A stretch of 5,566 nt of DNA from Chloroflexota bacterium. Lineage in GTDB: Bacteria > Chloroflexota > Dehalococcoidia > Lucifugimonadales > UBA3495. The stretch spans positions 1-5,566 of the forward strand of contig JAPPJA010000463.1 in assembly GCA_028874675.1 (NCBI GenBank), given 5' to 3'. The notes under the pieces are model-generated. The model was not told where the DNA came from and searched no databases. It saw only the letters and a list, made by a program, of their open reading frames with translations. Below, piece after piece: positions 1-5,468 of the stretch. Made by a program: the position numbers and the translations under genes. The first letter of the stretch is position 1; each line of letters opens with the position of its first letter.

Positions 1-1
1 G

Positions 2-709
2 CTGGGGACTGACCACTTGGGTCGGGACTATCTCAGCAGGCTGATTTACGGCGGCAGGATCTCCATTTCGGTGGGGCTGCTGGGTGTGCTGGTTTCCAGC
101 GTTATTGGCGTATTCCTGGGCATAACCGCCGGCTACTACAGGGGTATTCTGGACGACATCATAATGAGGGCGGTGGACATCTTTATGTCCGTGCCCCTGT
201 TATTGCTGGCCCTAATGGTGCTGTTCATATTAGGGCCCAGCTTCACCAACATTATCATCGTGTTCGCTGTGGCCCGGTGGATGTTGTTCTGCCGCGTTAC
301 CAGGGGTGTGGTGCTCTCGCTCCGTGAGCAGGCCTTCGTGGATGCGGCGCGTGCCATTGGCGCCAGCGACGCCAGGATCATCGGTCGGCATGTGCTGCCG
401 AATCTGATTACGCCGCTGCTGACCCTGGCCGCCCTGGAAGTGCCGCGGAACATTCTTACCGAGTCCACCCTGAGCTTCCTGGGCTTTGGCATCCAGCCCC
501 CTGAGTCTTCCTGGGGCCTGATGCTCTCCCAGGGCCGGGACTACATCGTTACAGCTTGGTGGGTAGTGGTCGTACCTGGCACGGCCATTTTCCTGACTGC
601 CCTGTCCTTCAACCTGTTCGGTGTGTGGATGAGGGCGGTAAGCGACCCGTTGCAGCGCTGGCGCTGGTTGAAGGCTACGAAGGAAGCCAAGGAGGCCGGA
701 GTAGGCTGA
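2..709 (+). CDS. ABC transporter permease, DppC/OppC type (dipeptide/oligopeptide/nickel family), 5' partial
   Basis: This is one of the two inner-membrane permease subunits of a peptide/nickel-type ABC importer, which passes substrate from a periplasmic binding protein under ATP hydrolysis by partner subunits. The frame is open to the left edge and begins inside the family signature GTDHLGRDYLSR, so the apparent TTG start at 17 is only an internal Leu codon. About 235 codons are visible against roughly 280-300 for the family, so the N-terminal cytoplasmic part and first membrane segment are missing. Counting from the codon at 17, hydrophobic segments lie near residues 15-40, 56-73, 78-92, 128-142 and 180-202. 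The EAA loop that docks on the ATPase is at 104-127 (EQAFVDAARAIGA, ending in HVLPN). LSFLGFGIQPPESSWG (152-167) and the closing SFNLFGVWMRAVSDPL are further DppC/OppC hallmarks. A terminator follows 33 bp after the stop, so this is the last gene of its operon. The transported substrate cannot be read from the permease alone. Confidence 0.95.
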   Translation: MGTDHLGRDYLSRLIYGGRISISVGLLGVLVSSVIGVFLGITAGYYRGILDDIIMRAVDIFMSVPLLLLALMVLFILGPSFTNIIIVFAVARWMLFCRVTRGVVLSLREQAFVDAARAIGASDARIIGRHVLPNLITPLLTLAALEVPRNILTESTLSFLGFGIQPPESSWGLMLSQGRDYIVTAWWVVVVPGTAIFLTALSFNLFGVWMRAVSDPLQRWRWLKATKEAKEAGVG

Positions 710-742
710 TAACCCGCCCATCGACGGGCAACCGGAATTGGC

Positions 743-788
743 AAGCCCCCGGGCGCTGCATTCTGCACGCCGGGGGCTTTTACTTTTT
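743..788 (+). terminator. Intrinsic terminator after the ABC permease gene
   Basis: AAGCCCCCGG (743-752) pairs perfectly with CCGGGGGCTT (770-779). An inner TGCA/TGCA stem (757-760 with 764-767) closes on a TTC loop. The T-rich tail TTTTACTTTTT (778-788) follows at once on the + strand. This strong Rho-independent terminator ends the transporter operon and isolates the next gene. Confidence 0.88.
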
Positions 789-807
789 CGTGCAAATGCA
801 CCATAAT
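779..807 (+). promoter_or_regulatory. Candidate sigma70-type promoter for the HTH gene
   Basis: A -35-like TTTACT (779-784, 4 of 6 to consensus) and a -10-like CATAAT (802-807, 5 of 6) are separated by 17 bp. The -35 overlaps the tail of the preceding terminator, so transcription would start near 814 and give a leader of about 75 nt before the ATG at 888. The match is by eye only; in G+C-rich DNA the spacing and -10 are respectable but not proof. Confidence 0.4.
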
Positions 808-825
808 GCCCGCAACCTGCAAGAA

Positions 826-839
826 AATCTCCGGAAATT
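826..839. promoter_or_regulatory. 14-bp near-perfect palindrome, possible operator
   Basis: AATCTCCGGAAATT is a palindrome centred on TCCGGA with a single mismatched pair (C829/A836). It lies just downstream of the predicted start point and about 50 bp before the HTH gene, a usual place for an operator. The adjacent gene encodes a DNA-binding protein, so autoregulation is possible. This is inference from position and symmetry alone. Confidence 0.25.
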
Positions 840-887
840 CGTCAAGGGTCAATAAACCGTGGCGGCTTTCGTGGCAGAGGGAATAGT

Positions 888-1298
888 ATGGAACGCGTTA
901 CCATCAGGGAGGCTTCCCAGAGGCTGAGGATCCCTACTTCCATGGTGCGGGACTGCATTCGCGGCGGGGAACTGAAGGCGATACGGGAGGCCCAGGCCGA
1001 TGGTCGGATGTCCTGGGTCGTGGAACTTCCGGAAGAGGGCTGGGTGAGTGAGGCTACCGCCGAGGAAATGAACCGCGAGTTCTGTCCCTGGTGGTGGGGG
1101 AATCTGGACAGGACCGGATACATTCATTACGTTGAGTCGCTGTCGGCGTCATCCTGGGAAGAGACGGTCCCCCGGTTCCTGTGCGGGGAAGAAGGCGACA
1201 ATATCTGGGCTGCCACGGAACTGGAGGAAGAGCAGCTTTGCCTCGAGTGCCAGATGCGGGCCATTGAACAGGGACTGCCCCAGGCCAGGCCGTGCTGA
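888..1298 (+). CDS. Small helix-turn-helix protein (excisionase/MerR-like) with a Cys/Trp-rich C-terminal half
   Basis: The protein has 136 residues. Residues 3-48 (VTIREASQRLRIPTSMVRDC, then an RGGELKAIREA stretch and a GRMSWVV strand) fit a winged helix-turn-helix of the excisionase/MerR/HTH_17 kind, which binds DNA and often serves as a small regulator. The second half matches no family I recognise. It holds CPWWWGN (66-72), a Cys at 99 in a loop FLCGEEGDN, and a CLEC motif (118-121), so C66, C99, C118 and C121 could form a metal site; the chain ends in Cys136. There is no membrane segment or signal peptide. The ATG at 888 is supported by AGAGGGA at 876-882, about 5 nt upstream. It stands alone between two terminators. 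It is unlikely to be a phage excisionase, since no integrase or attachment site is visible; a free-standing transcription regulator is more likely. The real target is unknown. Confidence 0.8.
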   Translation: MERVTIREASQRLRIPTSMVRDCIRGGELKAIREAQADGRMSWVVELPEEGWVSEATAEEMNREFCPWWWGNLDRTGYIHYVESLSASSWEETVPRFLCGEEGDNIWAATELEEEQLCLECQMRAIEQGLPQARPC

Positions 1299-1339
1299 TG
1301 CCCGGCGGCGCGTGTTGGCCGTCAACTACCTGGCTCGAA

Positions 1340-1356
1340 TAGGCCAGCCTGGCCTA
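1340..1356. repeat. Short perfect inverted repeat (7-bp arms)
   Basis: TAGGCCA (1340-1346) and TGGCCTA (1350-1356) are perfect inverted repeats around a GCC loop. The element sits directly beside the convergent terminator and has no T-run of its own. It could help fold the 3' end of the upstream mRNA or may be incidental. Confidence 0.4.
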
Positions 1357-1358
1357 GG

Positions 1359-1397
1359 AAAAAAGGGGGACGGGTAAACGCCCGTCCCTTTTGATTT
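1359..1397. terminator. Bidirectional intrinsic terminator between convergent genes
   Basis: GGGACGGG (1367-1374) pairs with CCCGTCCC (1381-1388) over the loop TAAACG. On the + strand it is followed by TTTTGATTT (1389-1397). On the - strand, after two more bases, it is followed by six T (complement of AAAAAA at 1359-1364). One hairpin can therefore stop both the HTH gene transcript (+) and the hydrolase transcript (-), whose stop codon is at 1421-1423. Confidence 0.8.
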
Positions 1398-1420
1398 GGG
1401 GTTGTTTCTGCGGAAGCTAA

Positions 1421-2296
1421 TCAGGGAGCAAGGAAGAAGTCCCTCAACTCTCCATAGGTCTCCGTGGGCAGTTCCTCGGCGATATAGTGTCCCGAGGGCA
1501 TTGAGTGGCCGCTCACGTTGGTGGAGTAGTCGCTCCACACCCCCACCACATCCTGAGTACGTCCCACATATCCGCGGTCACTCCATAGGGCCAGGTGCGG
1601 GCAGGTAATCTTGTTGGCGAAGTCCCCTTCATCGTGGACCAGGTCGATGCTTGCCCCCGCCCGATAGTCCTCGCATATGGCATGGATAGTGGCGGGGTCG
1701 GTGGAGCAGCGCACGTATTCCGATATAGCTTCTTCGGGAAAGACTTCCTGCCAGTTATCGCCCCGCTGAAAGCTGTGCCGGATGAAATAGTCGGCGTCGG
1801 CTCCAATAACCCTCTCCGGAAAGTCGTAGGGCTGGATCAGGAAAAACCAGTGGTACGTGTTGGCCGCCATTTCCTTGTTGACTATCTGGAACATTCGGTG
1901 AGTGGGTATGATGTCCAGTGTGGCCAGCTTGAGCACCCGTTCGGGGTGGTCCTTGGTAAGCCGGTGGGAGACTCGCGCGCCCCGGTCGTGGCCGGCCAGG
2001 TAAAAGGTCTGGAACCCCAGGCTTTCCATTGCTTCCACCTGGTCGCGCGCGATGGCACGCTTGGAGTAGTTGAAGTGCTCCGGGTCACCGGCGGGTTTGT
2101 CACTGTCGCCGTAGCCGCGCAGATCGGCGGCCACCACCGTAAAGTGCTGGGAAAGTTGGGGAGCCACCTTGTGCCACATGACGTGGGACTGGGGGTAGCC
2201 GTGCAGCAGTAGCAGCGGAGGCCCACTGCCTCCGACTACCAGATTTATGGCGGCTCCGGTGGTTGTTACCTTCCTCTCTTCAAATCCTTCGAACAT
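1421..2296 (-). CDS. Alpha/beta hydrolase, haloacetate (fluoroacetate) dehalogenase-like
   Basis: This 291-residue protein most closely resembles haloacetate dehalogenase H-1 and bacterial fluoroacetate dehalogenases (EC 3.8.1.3), which hydrolyse the carbon-halogen bond of 2-haloacetates to glycolate through an aspartyl-ester intermediate. LLLLHGYPQSHVMW (28-41) carries the oxyanion HGYP. AGHDRGARVSHR (101-112) is the nucleophile elbow, with Asp104 and the carboxylate-binding pair Arg105 and Arg108. Then come Asp128 (LDIIPT), the cap motif His149-Trp150 (YHWFFLIQP), Tyr211 (EDYRAG) and catalytic His270 (SGHYIAEELP). His-Trp-Tyr is the halide-binding trio of the characterised fluoroacetate enzymes, which are about 290-305 residues long. 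The ATG at 2296 was chosen because GGGAGG lies 4 nt upstream (2301-2306); an in-frame ATG at 2314 lacks a good ribosome site. There is no signal peptide, so it should be cytoplasmic. It diverges from the phosphotriesterase-like gene. The main alternative is an epoxide hydrolase or other Asp-nucleophile relative; the cap residues argue against that. Confidence 0.88.
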   Translation of the reverse strand: MFEGFEERKVTTTGAAINLVVGGSGPPLLLLHGYPQSHVMWHKVAPQLSQHFTVVAADLRGYGDSDKPAGDPEHFNYSKRAIARDQVEAMESLGFQTFYLAGHDRGARVSHRLTKDHPERVLKLATLDIIPTHRMFQIVNKEMAANTYHWFFLIQPYDFPERVIGADADYFIRHSFQRGDNWQEVFPEEAISEYVRCSTDPATIHAICEDYRAGASIDLVHDEGDFANKITCPHLALWSDRGYVGRTQDVVGVWSDYSTNVSGHSMPSGHYIAEELPTETYGELRDFFLAP

Positions 2297-2315
2297 CTCT
2301 CCTCCCGTAGGCATA

Positions 2316-2323
2316 GAAGCTTC
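2316..2323. repeat. 8-bp perfect palindrome in the dehalogenase-like gene leader
   Basis: GAAGCTTC lies 20 bp upstream of the - strand ATG. It is short enough to occur by chance, but it is within the predicted 5' leader, where a regulator site would be possible. Confidence 0.2.
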
Positions 2324-2385
2324 AAAAATCCAGGGGCACACGCCGCCTTGCCGCAACTGACGGGCGATTGCGTGGCCGTACTTGG

Positions 2386-2395
2386 AGTATAAAAT
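2386..2395. promoter_or_regulatory. AT-rich core of the divergent promoter region
   Basis: The 174 bp between the divergent starts at 2296 (-) and 2471 (+) must hold promoters for both genes. The best -10 candidates overlap here: TATAAA (2388-2393) reading right, and TATACT (5 of 6 to consensus, complement of 2386-2391) reading left. No convincing -35 lies at 16-18 bp in either direction, so activators or non-sigma70 recognition may be involved. Overlapping -10 elements would make the two promoters compete. Confidence 0.35.
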
Positions 2396-2421
2396 ACCAG
2401 ACACATAAATTGCCCATTCGA

Positions 2422-2438
2422 TGGCGGGTTTGCCGCCA
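2422..2438. promoter_or_regulatory. Inverted repeat upstream of the phosphotriesterase-like gene, possible operator
   Basis: TGGCGG (2422-2427) and CCGCCA (2433-2438) are perfect inverted repeats separated by GTTTG. The element is 32 bp before the + strand ATG and downstream of the candidate -10, so it could be a repressor site or a leader hairpin. No regulator is encoded beside it, and its function is inferred from position only. Confidence 0.3.
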
Positions 2439-2470
2439 CGGGATATATCTAAGCTTATGGAGGCCAGGAG

Positions 2471-3427
2471 ATGCCAACTATTGAAACCGTACTTGGACCC
2501 ATTGCCGGAGAGGACCTGGGGTTCACCCTGAGCCACGAGCACGTGGGAACCAACGCCGCGGGCCTGCGGCACACCTACCCGGAAATCATCGACCGGGAGG
2601 GAATAATCCAGCAGTCGGTGGCAGCCCTGAAGGAGGCCAGGGAGGAAGCGGGCGTCCAGACCATTATCGACGTCAGCACCTTTGATCTGGGTCGCGACAT
2701 AGGTATGATCGCCGAGGTAGCCCGGCAGAGCGGGGTGAACATAGTCGTCGCCACCGGCAACCACCTGGCGGTCCCCCGTCCCTTTGGCGAAGTTTCGCCG
2801 GACGTCATTGCGCCAATGTTCGTCCGGGAAATCGAGCAGGGCATTGAAGATACGGGTGTGAAGGCCGCGGTAATCAAGGTGGCCAGCGACCGGGGCGGCA
2901 TCACCCAGCCGCAGGAGGTGGTGCTGAGGGCGGCGGCAAGAGCCCACCTGCAGACCGGAGCGCCCATATCCACCCATACCTGGTCGCCAGACCGGGTGGG
3001 TGAGCAGCAGGTGGCTATCCTGGAGGAGGAAGGTGTTGACCTGAACCGGGTCTACATCGGGCACAGCAACGATGATACCGACATGGACTACCTGCTGGGC
3101 CTGCTGGACAAGGGAGTCTGGCTGGGCCTGGACCGCTACCCCGGTGGTCGTGTGCCAGGTACGCCCGACTGGGAAGGGCGCACGGAAATTGCCAGGAAAC
3201 TTATGGACGCGGGCTTCACTGAGCGGATCATGCTGTCCCACGACTACTCGGTGCCCAAGGCCCGCCACGGAGAGCAGGTACAGGAAGAGCGCCGCAGGGC
3301 AAACCCGGACGGGTACAACTTTATCCCCCGCAAAGTGCTGCCCCGCCTGCGGGAGCTGGGCGCGTCGGAGGCCGACATTCACCAGCTTATGGTCCTGAAC
3401 CCCCGCAAGTTCTTCGCCGGCGAGTAG
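2471..3427 (+). CDS. Phosphotriesterase-family metal-dependent hydrolase (lactonase-like)
   Basis: This complete 318-residue member of the phosphotriesterase family of amidohydrolases is close in length to phosphotriesterase-like lactonases (about 315). All six ligands of the binuclear metal centre are present in order: His22 and His24 (FTLSHEH), carboxylated Lys136 (AAVIKVASD), His169 (ISTHTW), His198 (IGHSND) and Asp258 (MLSHDYS). GLDRYPGG (219-226) resembles the GLDRY motif of lactonases such as SsoPox. The family hydrolyses lactones, esters or phosphotriesters with a metal-bound hydroxide. The substrate loops differ: the position matching SsoPox Tyr97 appears to be His98, and the stretch after Asp258 (SVPKARHG) lacks the expected Trp. 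The substrate is therefore open, and quorum-quenching lactonase should not be assumed. The ATG at 2471 has GGAGG at 2459-2463, 7 nt upstream; a second AGGAG abuts it. No signal peptide is seen, unlike secreted parathion hydrolases. It is transcribed divergently from the dehalogenase-like gene. Confidence 0.92.
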   Translation: MPTIETVLGPIAGEDLGFTLSHEHVGTNAAGLRHTYPEIIDREGIIQQSVAALKEAREEAGVQTIIDVSTFDLGRDIGMIAEVARQSGVNIVVATGNHLAVPRPFGEVSPDVIAPMFVREIEQGIEDTGVKAAVIKVASDRGGITQPQEVVLRAAARAHLQTGAPISTHTWSPDRVGEQQVAILEEEGVDLNRVYIGHSNDDTDMDYLLGLLDKGVWLGLDRYPGGRVPGTPDWEGRTEIARKLMDAGFTERIMLSHDYSVPKARHGEQVQEERRRANPDGYNFIPRKVLPRLRELGASEADIHQLMVLNPRKFFAGE

Positions 3428-3450
3428 CGCCCCCACTCCCGCATCCTGGC

Positions 3451-3481
3451 AAAAGAAAAGGGGCGGGAATAGACCCGCCCC
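3451..3481 (-). terminator. Intrinsic terminator of the CocE/NonD hydrolase gene
   Basis: GGGGCGGG (3460-3467) pairs with CCCGCCCC (3474-3481) over a six-base loop. On the - strand the hairpin is followed by TTTTCTTTT (complement of 3451-3459), so it terminates the gene ending at 3522. On the + strand the bases after it are A-rich, so it would be a poor terminator for the phosphotriesterase-like gene, which ends 33 bp before the stem and has no other visible + strand terminator. Confidence 0.8.
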
Positions 3482-3521
3482 GGGAAAAAGAAAATATTCC
3501 TGTTTTATGCCGGGGGAAAAA

Positions 3522-5375
3522 CTAGCAGTCTGCGGCCGCCGTCCAAAGGGAAATATGCGAGGGGCGACCATAGTCGTGATATACCGTATTGGTGGCGACA
3601 AGCCTGATCGGAGACAGGGCCGGGTTCTCTCCCGTGTTCCCGTTGACGTCCAGGCGGGGGAAATTGCTGGAGGAGATGTCCAGCCGTATGCGGTGGCCCT
3701 GGGCAAAGAGGTTGCTGGTCGGATAGAGCTCGATGGATATGGGGTAAACCTGTCCCGGTTCCATCAGCTCCGGTTCGCTCCAGGAATTCCTGAACTTGGT
3801 CCGCAACACCCCGTCGGTCAGGTTGAGCGCGTAACCCTCCGGGTAGTCTCGGCTGGGCGGATAGACGTCTATAAGCTTGGCCGTAAAGTCGGTGTCCACC
3901 GCGCTCGACGCTATCCACAGGTTCGCCGTTACCGGCCCGGTGACTTCCAGGCTCTCCGCCAGCGGTTCCGTCTGGAACACCAGGACGTCCGGCCGCGAGG
4001 CCAGGGGTAGATAGGGTTCCTGGCAGCCGAAAAACTCCTCCGACTCCCTCTGGTCGAAGCCGCCGGGTTCCATTATGGGCAGCCCCGAGGAAATGTTGCC
4101 GCCGATGGTTGGCGCCGGATTTTCCGGGTCGAACCGGAACCGGCTGGCGTGTTCTTCAACCTGCGGCATGGCGATGGAGAGCTTCCCGCCCCGGTGCAGG
4201 TACATGGCCGTCTCCTTGACCCGCTCCGGCGGCCAGGCCTGCTCTCCTGTCCATTTGCCTCCGTGGTCCAGCCTGCCCTCGGGATTTCGCCGGCCGCTGC
4301 CGCCGCCCATTGTGAAGAGCTTTACGGGCGGCCGCTCCACCCAGTCGTTGTCCGCGCCCTTAAGCCAGTGGTCGAAGAAAGCCAGCCGCTGCTCGTTGTA
4401 GCTGCCTTCCTCGGCGTTCTCCAGCGTGGACCGGCGGCCGAAGTCCACGTTGCCCGAATAGGTGACCGCGTTGGCTCCGTGGGTCCACGGCCCCATTATC
4501 AGGGATACGTTGCTCGCCTTTAGCCGGGAAAGGGCCGTGTAGTTCTGGATGGTGCCCGCCGCGTATGGGTCGTACCAGCTGCACTGGTGGACTTGCGGGA
4601 CATCGGCGAAGGGACCGTAGTGGGCCATGGCGCACAGTCCCGCCTGCTGCCAGTATTCGTCAAAGGTGTCGTTCCCCCATATCGTGAACAGGTACTCTTC
4701 GTAGTCGGGCGTCCAGCTCAGCGGCGAGTGCCCCGGCTTCCAGGGAAACCTGGCGAACCACTCCCGCATGTTCTGCTTGTTCAGGGCGGCCCTGGTTGTG
4801 TCGGGATTCGCCCGGGCCTCGGAACTTTCCAGCGCTTCCCGAAATGCCCAGGTTGCCTGCCGCAGCTCGAACGCCCCCCCGTTGCGGCACCCGCTGTGGT
4901 ACGCGCTGGCGAATCCTCCGCATTCCAGCCACATGGCCGACAGGTGCGGCGGGTCCAGCGATGCCAGGGCGGCCTGGGTGTGCGCGGCATAGGAAAGGCC
5001 GAATGTGCCTATCTGCCCGTTGCACCAGGGCTGCCGCCCCAGCCATTCCACGGTGTCGTACCCGTCCTGGCCCTCGTCTATGTACTTGGTGAACCCCCCT
5101 TCCGAGTCATACCGCCCCCGGCAGTCCTGGATCACCGTGACGTACCCGTGATTTGTGAAGAATGCCGCCTCTTCCTGCCTGGCCCCGGACCCCTTTCCGT
5201 AGGGCGTCCGCTGCAGCAGTACCGGCAACGGCTCTTCCACCGGATTGCCCTCAACCTGGGGCCTGTGTATGTCCGTGGCCAGGCTCAGGCCGTCCCTGGT
5301 GGGCACCCTGTGGTTCTCGATAAAGTGATTATTGCTTTTGCGCCTGGGGACGCGTCCTCTTACCCTTGGGCTCAT
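3522..5375 (-). CDS. CocE/NonD family hydrolase (X-Pro dipeptidyl-peptidase S15-like)
   Basis: This 617-residue serine hydrolase belongs to the CocE/NonD group, which includes cocaine esterase, glutaryl-7-ACA acylases and X-Pro dipeptidyl peptidases. The members cleave ester or amide bonds. The alpha/beta-hydrolase domain starts near residue 20 (RVPTRDGLSLATDIHRP). TPYGK (57-61) supplies the oxyanion Tyr59. GTFGLSYAAHTQ (123-134) holds the nucleophile Ser128. The catalytic Asp is probably Asp269 (SWYDPYAAG), and His299 (MGPWTHG) completes the triad. A helical cap region spans roughly 160-250. From about 455 (PYLPLASRPDVLVFQTEPL) to the end is the jelly-roll C-terminal domain of the family, with TGPVTANLWIASSAVDTDF typical of it. 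The length is a little above CocE (574). The N-terminus is basic (five Arg and one Lys in residues 4-13), with no signal peptide. The ATG at 5375 is fixed by AGGAGGTGA (5379-5387), a nearly ideal ribosome site. It is monocistronic with its own terminator. The substrate is not predictable: an esterase/acylase is as likely as a peptidase. Confidence 0.93.
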   Translation of the reverse strand: MSPRVRGRVPRRKSNNHFIENHRVPTRDGLSLATDIHRPQVEGNPVEEPLPVLLQRTPYGKGSGARQEEAAFFTNHGYVTVIQDCRGRYDSEGGFTKYIDEGQDGYDTVEWLGRQPWCNGQIGTFGLSYAAHTQAALASLDPPHLSAMWLECGGFASAYHSGCRNGGAFELRQATWAFREALESSEARANPDTTRAALNKQNMREWFARFPWKPGHSPLSWTPDYEEYLFTIWGNDTFDEYWQQAGLCAMAHYGPFADVPQVHQCSWYDPYAAGTIQNYTALSRLKASNVSLIMGPWTHGANAVTYSGNVDFGRRSTLENAEEGSYNEQRLAFFDHWLKGADNDWVERPPVKLFTMGGGSGRRNPEGRLDHGGKWTGEQAWPPERVKETAMYLHRGGKLSIAMPQVEEHASRFRFDPENPAPTIGGNISSGLPIMEPGGFDQRESEEFFGCQEPYLPLASRPDVLVFQTEPLAESLEVTGPVTANLWIASSAVDTDFTAKLIDVYPPSRDYPEGYALNLTDGVLRTKFRNSWSEPELMEPGQVYPISIELYPTSNLFAQGHRIRLDISSSNFPRLDVNGNTGENPALSPIRLVATNTVYHDYGRPSHISLWTAAADC

Positions 5376-5378
5376 CTC

Positions 5379-5389
5379 TCACCTCCTCC
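5379..5389 (-). promoter_or_regulatory. Unusually strong ribosome-binding site of the CocE/NonD gene
   Basis: Read on the - strand, GGAGGAGGTGA contains the full 9-base complement (AGGAGGTGA) of the 16S rRNA 3' end, with GGAGG 6 nt from the ATG at 5375. This settles the start codon and suggests high translation, stronger than for the other genes here. Confidence 0.85.
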
Positions 5390-5394
5390 GCCAG

Positions 5395-5418
5395 AATAAA
5401 AATAGCCTGATACCAGGC
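5395..5418 (-). terminator. Small hairpin with T-rich tail, possible terminator of the gene to the right
   Basis: On the - strand GCCTG, GTAT and CAGGC (complement of 5405-5418) form a 5-bp stem, extendable by a G-U pair, directly followed by TATTTTTATT (5404-5395). This looks like a weak intrinsic terminator for a - strand gene entering from the right edge. The stem is short, and the same bases can be read as a promoter spacer, so the call is tentative. Confidence 0.4.
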
Positions 5419-5426
5419 CCAGTCTA
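5399..5426 (-). promoter_or_regulatory. Candidate promoter of the CocE/NonD gene with a spacer palindrome
   Basis: TAGACT (complement of 5421-5426, 4 of 6 to TTGACA) and TATTTT (complement of 5399-5404, 4 of 6 to TATAAT) are 16 bp apart. Start would fall near 5392, giving a very short leader that just includes the ribosome site. The spacer contains the inverted repeat GCCTG-N4-CAGGC, a position where a repressor could act. It competes with the reading of the same repeat as a terminator. Confidence 0.3.
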
Positions 5427-5468
5427 GCCCATTTCCGCCCGTTCCCTCCCCTTGCGCCCCCTGCGGAT

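Noticed and set aside
17..19. TTG as the start codon of the ABC permease
   Set aside because: The frame continues upstream as GTDH, completing the GTDHLGRD family signature, so this codon is an internal Leu and the gene is cut by the window edge.
230..721. 163-codon - strand open frame
   Set aside because: It is antisense to the ABC permease, whose EAA loop and membrane segments leave no doubt about the coding strand; the translation is Gly/Gln/His-rich noise.
716..729. GCCC-N6-GGGC inverted repeat after the permease stop
   Set aside because: It has only 4-bp arms with no T-run, and the strong terminator 14 bp further on accounts for the end of the transcript.
888..1298. Phage or integrative-element excisionase
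   Set aside because: The HTH fold resembles excisionases, but no integrase, attachment repeat, tRNA or other phage gene is in the window, and the extra Cys/Trp-rich half is not typical of them.
1595..2212. 205-codon + strand open frame
   Set aside because: It is antisense to the dehalogenase-like gene, shows no recognisable domain, and the hydrolase motifs on the other strand fully explain the region.
2297..3706. Open frame extending the - strand hydrolase to 761 codons
   Set aside because: The part beyond 2314 is antisense to the phosphotriesterase-like gene and reads as unstructured Pro/Arg/His-rich sequence with no family features. The hydrolase fold starts right after the ribosome-site-backed ATG at 2296. 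It is not a fusion protein.
4587..5399. 270-codon + strand open frame
   Set aside because: It lies antisense within the CocE/NonD gene, is Pro/Gly/Val-rich without domain motifs, and exists because G+C-rich DNA has few stop codons. The - strand gene has its catalytic triad and ribosome site.
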